Made by a program: the position numbers and the translations under genes. From Takakia lepidozioides (lineage: Eukaryota; Streptophyta; Takakiopsida; Takakiales; Takakiaceae), in NCBI GenBank assembly GCA_030704615.1, contig CM060734.1, positions 59,042,042 to 59,106,041 on the forward strand: a stretch of 64,000 nucleotides of DNA. Direction: 5' to 3'. Positions 56,466 to 64,000 of this stretch are shown here, piece by piece (the stretch's first letter is position 1; every line of letters starts with the position of its first letter). The notes under the pieces are model-generated. The model saw only the letters and a list, made by a program, of their open reading frames with translations. It ran no database searches and was not told the origin of the DNA.

Positions 56466-57430
56466 GGAGTGACCCCACCTTTGCCCTGGTTGGTGACAGT
56501 GATGCACTTAAGCAAGAGACAGACATACATATCTGAATCTGCTAAAATGCCTCATTGGTTTAGAATCTGTAGAGCCTCTGTCATGCTGTCTGCCGCACAA
56601 AGTATCTTCACTTGCCCAGAAAATGTCAGAAGAGGCATTGTGGACTCCCTCTCTTGATCCTCTTTCAGAAGCTGTGGTCATGGTTGAGGTGCCTGATTTT
56701 ATCATCTGTGCCACTGCAATAGCTGCCTTTAGTTTACCATCTACCCATATAGGTTTCTTGTAGCTACTGACCCACATGGAATCAAGGTAATCTGGAGCTT
56801 GAAGTCCAACCCTCGTGGATGAATCTGGACCCACACTCTATCCCTGCTCCTTCAGGCAAAAACAGGGAAAAACTATGATAACAGGGAAAAACAGGCTGAA
56901 ATGTGTTGAAGAATGTATTAGCATCGTCTTGTTCTATCAATTGCACTATTGCCGCTGATGTTTCCAGTTGACCATCTCCTCGCGCGATTGCTTGTAGCTA
57001 TTGATCCACAGGGAAGCAGAAAGAAACTTGTGTTTGAAATCCGGCCCTCTTGGATGAATCTGGACCTCTATCCCTGGTCCTCAGCTATCCCTGCTTGTGG
57101 ACAAATCATGAATACATCCTCAGCCTTGATACTAGCAGCTGACACTGATGGCATGAAGTTCTTCCAGCAAACACCCTAAACCCTAATGATGAGAGGGCAA
57201 AACAGACTGAAATAGGTTGAAGAAGAAGGTACAGGGAGCACAAAATCACTCCAAAACCACCAAAGATCCACCAACGAGCTAACTTGCAGAATTCAACATG
57301 AAAAAATAGGGATGACTCTACTAATAGGGAAAACAGGCTGAAATGCGTTGAAGAAGGTACCTTCATTAGCAATGCCCCCTTCTATCAATGCGCTGCTGCT
57401 GCTATTGTTTCCAGTTGACCATCTGCATAT
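56466..57430 (-). pseudogene. PDF-motif exons running into a PPR N-terminus
   Basis: One open frame (56834 to 56508) reads APDYLDSMWVSSYKKPIWVD, GKLKAAIAVAQMIKSGTSTM, TTASERGSREGVHNASSD. This is a PDF second half followed in the same frame by the linker found at the start of the intact PPR exon (GTSTMTTVSESGQKVGVHKN at 37740-37800). Downstream, shifted, come MTEALQILNQ and DSDMYVCLLLKCI, the PPR entry region. Two more second-half PDF copies lie at about 56900-57080 and 57330-57430 (EGTFFNAFQPVF). Confidence 0.7.
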
Positions 57431-57537
57431 CGGTTTCCACATGCGGGATGAAAATTCTGAAAGTCGATCAGCTGCTTAGGATAGGTGGAGAGGCGCAGAG
57501 GAATAGAATGAAAGAAAAGCAATCAGTTTGGACATAC

Positions 57538-57962
57538 CTGAATCAAAACCCAAACCCGATGACCAAACTTAGGACCAGCAGGTGCTACCAGACGCCAATG
57601 AGAGACATAACGACCAGGTTTCTCAGGAGCCACAAGATCAACTGAAGCTTCTGTCTCAGCCTCCGGAGCCAGGCCTTGTTCTGGCAACTGCAGCACCACA
57701 AGACATGTGTAAAAGAAGTAATCCTTCACAACTCACAAATCACAAATGAAATGTTTCCGTAAATTGTATACATCAAAGATCTAGTCTACTGCAGTTGTGA
57801 GGGCTAAGATGCTTAGATGAACTCACCTCCAACGTTGTTGCATACACATAACCCAGTTCATCACCACCAACATGCACCACTTGAGTATGCTTAGGCCATG
57901 GAAGGGTGCCACTATTCCGCAAACGCCAAATCTTGGTAAAATGCGATTGTACTTCACAATGG
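57538..57962 (-). CDS. Two exons of an NBR1-type FW (four-tryptophan) domain
   Basis: Exon 57827-57962 (acceptor CTGCAG, donor GTGAGT) encodes SHFTKIWRLRNSGTLPWPKH and VVHVGGDELG. Exon 57538-57687 (acceptor GTGCTGCAG, donor GTATGT) encodes LPEQGLAPEAE, VDLVAPEKPGRYVSHWRLVA and FGHRVWVLIQ. Phases join at 0. The Trp pattern, GTLPWP and PGRYxSxWR match the FW domain of the autophagy receptor NBR1. No PB1 or UBA exon is visible on either side: a SINE-like repeat starts 60 bases upstream, and PDF/PPR debris lies downstream. Either a fragment or exons of a gene with very long introns. Confidence 0.72.
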
Positions 57963-58024
57963 CTGCAGGAAGCTCAAAGATCTTATGGGATAAGAGGAAA
58001 AAAGAAACAAGAAAGAGAGGGGGT

Positions 58025-58360
58025 CACAAAGCTCATGGCCTGCTAAGACCATGCTGACACGGAAGGGGTGCGGGGGAGGAGGGAAAAGAGAGCCCCCGGG
58101 AGACAGATCGCGGGGAGAAAAGAAAAAAAAGAAAAGCAAAACAACATTGCATCGCGATTTGATCCCGCGGTGCGTCACGACACATTCTACGCCCTTACCA
58201 CTAGACTACTCCTAAAATTCAATAACCTTCTCCTGTAAGATTATATTTAAGGTGATATAAACCCCCCTCTATATGTATAATGTTGTACATGGAGGGGTTT
58301 AAAATACCCCCTCCTGTGCACGCACGTGGCTGGTACATATTGGCTGGAGTGCACCCCCCA
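58025..58360 (-). mobile_element. Composite tRNA-containing SINE-like repeat (copy 2)
   Basis: Same organisation as 52420-52745: purine-rich left part, A-run (T-run on the minus strand) at about 58118-58140, tRNA-like block with GCGGGATCAAATCGCG (about 58145-58220), CCTTCTCCTGTAAGATTATATTTAAGG, and AATGTTGTACATGG, ending TGCACGCACGTGGCTGGTAC and GGAGTGCACCCCCC. The two copies differ by scattered substitutions and a longer left part here. Confidence 0.65.
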
Positions 58361-58740
58361 GGTTCGCCATAAAATGGCATGGTTGTTTGTGAAACCCCCG
58401 TGGACAGCTACAGAAGTATATATAGGGAGTAGTAACCCCGAGAACGGTGCAAGCCCGTTGGTGACCAAAAACTAGTGAGTAAGCGTGCGAGCCGGAAAGC
58501 GACCAAAAAGTGGGGAGCTGTTCTGGACTGCCAAGTACCAAAGGGAATTCCCGCTGGGTCCAAATCGATGGAGGGTTCTTTGGGAGATCAAAGGGGGACC
58601 GTTATGCCCCGGTGAGCAGCCGAAGCTCCAAGTTGGCCCGGCGGCCAGGTTGGGAGTTAGGCGCGCATCAAAGCGAGTAACTATGACTTGAGGGGGAGCT
58701 TACCGAAGTGAGGTGCGCGACAGTCGGGCTGTGACAAGCT
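58361..58740. other. Unassigned GC-rich sequence, possible LTR part
   Basis: It contains TATATATAGGG at about 58418 on the plus strand and short open frames without a recognised product. It may be the outer part of the LTR ending at 58886, but it does not match the corresponding part of copy A at 45660-45830. Confidence 0.35.
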
Positions 58741-58886
58741 GTGATAGGCTTTGTATAACTGTCTAAAGCCCTTAAAACCTGCGCTTGTCACCCCTAAGGC
58801 TCCTGTTGGTCTCAGTCTGTGCAAAAATTAAGGGTACCCCACAGAACCCCTATAAATGTGTCTAAGTCCCAGACATCCCTCTAACA
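58740..58886 (-). repeat. 3' LTR segment (copy B) of the Gypsy element
   Basis: Near-identical to 45960-46101. On the minus strand it starts TGTTAGAGGGATGTCTGGGA at 58886 and continues with CACATTTATAGGGGTTCTGT and TTTTTGCACAGACTGAGACC. It lies downstream, in element sense, of the integrase at 60820-61898, where a 3' LTR is expected. The inner flank (58887-58985) carries GGGCTGTGACGGGCTGTGAC-like repeats. Confidence 0.6.
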
Positions 58887-60819
58887 GCCTGTCACAGCCC
58901 GTCACAGCCCCCAAGGCCACCGGCACAGCCCCTCACAGCCCATCACAACCCCCAAGGCCACAGGGACAGCCCGTCATAGCCCCATCCATGGCCGCTCTGG
59001 CAGTTTAGCCATTTCTCCAAAGGGTTTAGCCACGCCAAGCTAGGGGTTGAGTCTCTTGGACTCTAGGCTTCTTTGCACCGAGCTATGGCGGCTGTGAGGA
59101 AATCAGCAAGGTATTCTTGCTCTTTCGGCTCCCACACACCACCAATAGTAGCCCTAAGCCATGAGGTGGTTGCCACAAACCAAGCCTTCTTTCTCACTTA
59201 GCCTCCCCAAACACGCCACTAAACTCAATGGCAAACAACCAAGCCTTGTTGGTTTCCAGCCCTTGTGAGCACTCATTCAAGCACTCTCCTTGGCCATAGC
59301 ATCTGTCTTAGAGCCTATTCCAGCCCCCTACACCTGTCACTTCAAGAGCCATGCTCTATCTAGGCTCGGGGTTGAAACCCCAACTCACATATGCCCTACA
59401 AGTGTTTTTCTTTCACCCAAGTGGGAACCAGCCCTAGCCCTTCCATTCTAGCTCTCTAAAGCTTGAAAACAAAAGCCTAATGGACTGAAGGCATGCTCCA
59501 CACATGCCCCACTCTCACCACAAGAGAATCAGCTCCTTTGCTTTTCTTGCACCTACCAACTTGAAAATACAAGCTTCAGCGGGCTGAAAGCATGCTCCAC
59601 ACATGCCCTACGGGGAAACCGGCCCCTTCTTTCCTTTCTTGCACTCCCACACCTGAAAGTACAAGCCTTCACCAGGCTGATAGCATGCTCCACACATGCA
59701 TTGCCCTCACATAAGGGAAGTCAGCCCTTCCCTCTTCCTTGCTTGCCCTCCAAGCTTGAAGATGGAAGCTTCAATAAGCTGAATACATGCTCCACACATG
59801 CAACCTCTTCACACAAGAGATATCAGCCCCCTATATTGGCTCCTTGGCTCCTTGGCTCCTTGATGCTCTCTAAGACAAGACTAAGCACTCCACAGCCCTT
59901 GCCAAGCTCCTGAAACCCTAAGGCTTATATTTCCAACCACAAGACACTCCTCTTGTGGTGCAAGAGCTTTTCTTCCAAGCTCTGAAACCCTAGGTACACA
60001 TTCCATGGCCTTGTCGCACCTCTTACCTCATGTTCCAGCCCTGCTCTTGCCATGACAAGAGCCCTCTCAATGCTGCAGCTCGAGATTGAAACCCAATCTC
60101 AACATCCTCCACAAATTGCACTGATTTGCCCCAAGCCAAATCAGCCCTTTCGCTTGGTCTTGCAATCTTTCACACAATGAAAGCTCGCATTCCCAAGTCT
60201 AGTTCTCAGCTTTGCCACCAAAGCCACTATAACCTGCTCTTGACTGGTCCTCTTCTCAATCGTGCTTGCTCATGCATGAACACAATCTAAAACCATCAAG
60301 GTGCTCTAGAATTACCTGCAGCATGGTGCTTTCATCTCTGAAGCTGAAGATCGAATGCCAAGGTCTACCACCTCGTAACCCACATCGCCTCCGCTTCTAA
60401 GAACCAAGGGCTCCACGGTGCTCCTTGCATAACAACCTGGTTTCCCTCATCCTCAAGCAAAAACCACAAGTGCTACAAATAACTCTGGCACTCACAGATG
60501 CGAGCTGACCTTTCTCGAGTGATAAAGAAGAAGAAGAAGAGCACAAGCTCATGAGAGCTCACAAAGCTGAAGCATAAACTCATGCATATATAACCTCATC
60601 ACTCAAATACAAGTCAAGCCAAGTGCACCCCACACCATGGGGAATCCACACTACGGCGCCATAGCTAGGCGCGGTGAGGCTCAACTCGAGAAAGATGAGC
60701 CTCCTGCGCTTGCCGTGAAGATAACCACTCCAGGGCCTAAATCTGCCTTGACCCTTGGATTGACACTTGGGCCAATCCCAAATGTCAATATGTAAAAGCT
60801 AGCTATTTCCTAGCTAGTT
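58887..60819 (-). other. Long non-coding 3' region of the Gypsy element
   Basis: Between integrase stop and LTR lie about 1.9 kb without a long open frame. It holds short CACAGCCC/GTCACAGCC repeats at 58887-58985, the 98-bp imperfect tandem repeats at 59440-59860, and a C/A-rich remainder. Long non-coding 3' regions with tandem repeats are known from plant Tat/Ogre-type Gypsy elements. Confidence 0.5.
59440..59860. repeat. Imperfect tandem repeat of about 98 bases, four copies
   Basis: GCATGCTCCACACATGC recurs at 59491, 59590 and 59683, and as ACATGCTCCACACATGC at 59785. Spacing is 99, 93 and 102. Each copy begins with a CTTGAAAATACAAGC-like block, then GGCTGAA, then the motif, then a CAGCCCCTT...CTTGC block. 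GCATG and CATGC flank seven bases, so each unit can form a small hairpin. Confidence 0.85.
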
Positions 60820-61898
60820 TCACACTAGTGGTAAAAAAAACTTGACAATCTTCTGTATGACATAAGGTCCTTTCCATGGTGATTTAAGCTTAGAAGCTTT
60901 AATCTTCCCCTTCTTTTGCAACCACAAAACCAAATCTCCCGTCTTAAAAGTCTTTAATTTCCCTTCATCAAATTGATCCTTCCTCTTCATCTGAATTCTA
61001 GTCATGTTGTCAGCTGCATCTGCACGTACTTCTTCCACATGGTATAATTCATGTTTCCTGACCTTAATTGAATCTTCCAATTCCTTCTCCTTCCCCATTC
61101 AGTTCTCATGGTAGGTAACAAAAACTCCACTGGAAGTAAAGCTTCCATACCATAAACTAATTGGAATGGTATATACTTAGTGATGACTTTATATGAAGTC
61201 CTGTATGACCACAAACCTGTCAGCAGCTTTGTATCCCAATCTGTTCTGTTCGCATTGACTATCTTAGCCAAGATAGTACATAGTATTTTGTTGGTAGCCT
61301 CTGCCTGTCCATTACCCTGTGGGTAATAGGTTGTACTCTTCCTATGCACAATCATGAACTCCTTAGTCAAGAGTTCTATGGTCTCATTAATGAAGTGACT
61401 TCCCTGGTCACTGATAAATTCCAGAGGACAGCCAAATCGTGTAAGTATGTTCTCATACATGAACCTGGCTGTGGACTTAGCTATGTTGTCCCTCAGAGCT
61501 TTAGCTTCCACCCACTTTGTAGTATAATCAGTGGCTATGATTATATACTTGTTCTGTGTATTCTTGGCTGGTGGATTAATTGGTCCAACAAAGTCTAGTC
61601 CCCATTTCTGAAATGGTTCAGTAGGCATTGTAGGATGCAAAGCCATCTTCCCAGATCTCTGCAATGGTCCTAGCCTCTGACACTCATCACAAGTTTTACA
61701 ATACTTGTGTACATCCTTGAACAAAGTAGGCCACCAGTAACCTGCAAGTAGTATTCTTCTACTGGTAGTCTCTTCTCCAAAATGACCTCCCGCCACTCCT
61801 TTATTAACTTCCTCCAAAACTTTATTTACTTCATGGTGGTACAAGCATCGTTTCAGTACTCCATCAGGTCCTAGCTTATACATTCTGCCCCCTACCAT
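60820..61898 (-). pseudogene. Ty3/Gypsy integrase, frameshifted near its C-terminus
   Basis: The frame from 61898 has the zinc-binding His/Cys region (HHEVNKVLEEVN...GHFG, then CKTCDECQRL) and the catalytic core with GLDFVGPINPP (first Asp), FISDQGSHFINE (second Asp) and GNGQAEATNKIL (Glu). It also has the TSYKVITKYIPFQLVYG block. After a frameshift near 61090 a second frame (61098-60820) continues ADNMTRIQMKRKDQFDEG, FKTGDLVLW and SPWKGPYVI, the usual post-core region. No chromodomain is seen. Confidence 0.85.
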
Positions 61899-62006
61899 AG
61901 TATAAGGTAGAGCCTTGATAACAATTCTCTTTCTCTACTCCTTCCCATAACTCGGTAGGCACTGACCATGAGTAAGGTAGTATCTGATTGGCCACTGCCA
62001 ATCTAA

Positions 62007-63528
62007 CTAGTCAACTGCACTTCCCTGCACCTCTATTGCAAATAAACTCGCATCTGGTAATTGGTTGTCTACTCCTGTGGTTGGCTCTCCTGTTGATAGG
62101 CGTGACAAATGATCTGCCACAAGATGCAATCGACCAGGCTTGTACACAACCTCAAACTCAAACTCGTGCAAGATTATCAACCATCTTGCTATCCTTCCAC
62201 TTATCAGAGGTTTGTTCACCAGATATATCAGAGCCTGGTGATCCACATAAAACATAAACTTCCTTCCCAATAGGTAATGCCTGAATTTCTTTACTGCATA
62301 AATCATTGCCAGTGCTTCTCTTTCCGTTGTGCTATAGTTCTTTTCAGCACTGTTCATCAACATGCTAGTATAGTACACAGGTGAATCTATCTTTCCTGTA
62401 ACATTTTGGGCTAACACTGCTCCCAACGCTTCTCCTGAGGCATCACAGTGAACATGAAATACTTCATGCCAGTGAGGGTTAATCAACACAGGTGTAGTTG
62501 TTAATGATAATATAAGTTCCTCTAAAGCCTTTTGACATTTAGCTGTCCATGCAAACACTGCATCTTTCTTCAGAAGCTTCTTCAATGGTGCTGCTATCTG
62601 TGCATACCGCCTGACAAATCTTCTGTAATAATTGGTTTGTCCCAGGAATCTCCTTAGACTCTTAACATTTACTGGGGGTGGAGAGGCTTTAATGGCCTCT
62701 GTCTTTTTGGGATCCACAAGAAGTCCCTTCTTACACACAATGTGTCCCAAAAGCACCCCTGAGTTCACACAGAAAGTACACTTCTCTGGATTCAGGCCCA
62801 GACCTCTCATCCTGCATCTGGCCAAACATAACTCCAATTTATGCAAGTGCTCACTCTTAGAGCTGTACACACTGAAATCATCCAAGAACACCTGCATGAA
62901 ATCATCCAGATACTCCTGAAAAGATTCACTTATCACTCTCTGAAAATTGCTGGTGCAGGCATGACTTTGTATGCATAAGCACCCAGTCTGTGATGAAAGC
63001 TGTCTTTCCCTGGTCTTCTTCTGCCACTTGCACTTGATTATAACCACTGAAGCCATCCATGAATGAGTACATCTCATGGCCTGCCACAGTGTCCAATACC
63101 GCTTCTGTGAATGGCAAAGGGAAATGATCTTTCTTCATACAAGCATTCAACTTCTTGTAGTTCACACAAACTCTCAGTTTACCATTCTTCTTGGGAATTA
63201 TCACAATGGGTGACAACCAAGTTGTATACTCTATCGGGTATATAAACTTAGCCTCAGCCAACTTCTTGATCTCTTCTCCAACCTTCTGTGCATAGTTGGG
63301 ATTCATTCTGTATCTTGCCTTTTTGATTGGTACTGACCCTGGTTCCAGTTCAATCTTATGCTGACAGATCTCAGGTGGTATCCCTTTCAGATCCTTGTAG
63401 CTCCAAGCAAATACATCCCTGTATTTGATGAACAGACTCTTTGCTTCCTCAAAGAATTCTGGCTCCAAATCAGCCCCTACCTTCACCATCCTTGGTTCCT
63501 CTTCAGTTCCCACATTCACTTCTCTCAC
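62007..63528 (-). pseudogene. Ty3/Gypsy reverse transcriptase and RNase H, frameshifted
   Basis: 63528-62926 encodes DVFAWSYKDLKGIPPEICQH, SPIVIIPKKNGKLRVCVNYK and MDGFSGYNQVQVAEEDQGKT, a non-chromovirus RT start of Tat-like character. At about 62960-63000 a frameshift and a small deletion remove the block after TDWGAYAYKVMP. The next frame (to 62007) resumes VISESFQEYLDDFMQVFLDD (FLDD catalytic site), then LLGHIVCKKGL. RNase H follows: VHCDASGEALGAVLAQ, STTEREALAMIYAVKKFRHY, VDHQALIYL. The element cannot be autonomous. Confidence 0.88.
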
Positions 63529-63549
63529 CTGCTCATCAACTGTGATTGT

Positions 63550-63999
63550 CTAACCAGTCACCACTTCATCCTGTATACTTACAGTGGCTGGTTCTTCTAG
63601 GATTTCCGTTTCTCCCTCTCTTTCTTCATAGAAATGTGGTGGGTAACTACTTGTTTCCCCCTCAATTGGTGTTGCTGTCACTACTCCACAGCAAATACTT
63701 TTTAAACAACTGAGGCCTTCCAATTGCATCTCTGTAATCTGCTCCCACTCTGGGTGTGCTTCGAACAAGGTAGCTTCCTGCTCCTCATCCAGTCCTTCTT
63801 TCCAGTCATATTCCCTGACCCCTCGTGGTCTTCTCGTAGCAGATAATCTTTTAGATTTCTTGGTGGTGATTTGTATCTTGTGCAACCCATCATGCATAGT
63901 TAGTAACTGTGAATTCCAGTCATGGGATACCCTGGCCTGTTTCAGCCACGGTCGACCCAACAATAAGGAATAAGCTTCCATGACTTCGTCCATTTTCAA
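63550..63999 (-). pseudogene. Ty3/Gypsy protease-RT linker region, cut by window edge
   Basis: AYSLLLGRPWLKQARVSHDW is the conserved C-terminal end of the retroviral-type aspartic protease in plant Gypsy elements (ILLGRPWL). It is followed by an acidic spacer (EEREGETEILEEP) before the RT frame starting at 63528. A stop near 63550 separates the two. The catalytic DTG and the gag gene would lie beyond 64000. Confidence 0.75.
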
Positions 64000-64000
64000 C

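Noticed and set aside
44951-59860. Regularly spaced repeats considered as a CRISPR array
   Set aside because: Units are contiguous or imperfect without unique spacers of constant length, and the genome is eukaryotic.

Overview
The window is nuclear DNA of a land plant. Evidence: GT-AG introns in the Hsp70, CCCH zinc-finger and ATP-synthase genes, plant-type small-subunit and zinc-finger families, DYW-class pentatricopeptide repeat (PPR) genes with intronless repeat exons, organellar ssDNA-binding (OSB) PDF motifs, and plant L1, Ty3/Gypsy and CACTA elements. The PPR-DYW copies and the heavy repeat load suggest a seed-free vascular plant, most likely a fern. That assignment is inference; no species marker was seen.

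Layout. 1-1180 has no recognised gene. 1216-3432 (-) is a complete two-exon cytosolic Hsp70 with a heat-shock-element-like promoter. 5678-11431 (-) is an 11-exon CCCH zinc-finger/coiled-coil gene carrying a dead LINE in one intron. 11.4-16.6 kb shows no firm gene. 16641-16937 (+) is a small CX9C protein. 18.5-25.5 kb (+) is a decayed L1-type LINE. 27111-27431 (-) is the mitochondrial ATP synthase 6 kDa subunit. 27.6-30.0 kb is a rearranged patch: a tRNA-like SINE, an oligopeptide-transporter pseudogene broken into opposite orientations, a PPR fragment joined to it, and a truncated mitochondrial-type rps13.

31-41 kb holds an intact PPR-DYW ORF (31239-33395), a second PPR gene that has lost its DYW end (35828-37825), and a ruined third copy, all on the minus strand. 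Exons encoding an OSB-type PDF motif lie directly upstream of, and in the second gene can be joined in frame to, the PPR exon. 42.9-44.1 kb is a CACTA transposase relic. 45.7-47.6 kb is a truncated LTR element with a gag-like gene. 48.3-57.4 kb is a graveyard of broken PDF-motif and PPR exons cut by SINE-like elements and rearranged LINEs. 57.5-58.0 kb carries two exons of an NBR1-type FW domain. 58.7-64.0 kb (-) is a Ty3/Gypsy element running off the right edge, with an LTR shared with the 46 kb element and a tandem-repeat 3' region.

Working together: Hsp70, the CX9C protein, ATP synthase 6 kDa, rps13, OSB and PPR-DYW products are all linked by family knowledge to protein folding or organelle function, but they do not form an operon-like unit. 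The most notable feature is the recurrent PDF-motif plus PPR architecture, which would place a motif from an organellar ssDNA-binding protein in front of an organellar RNA-recognition array.
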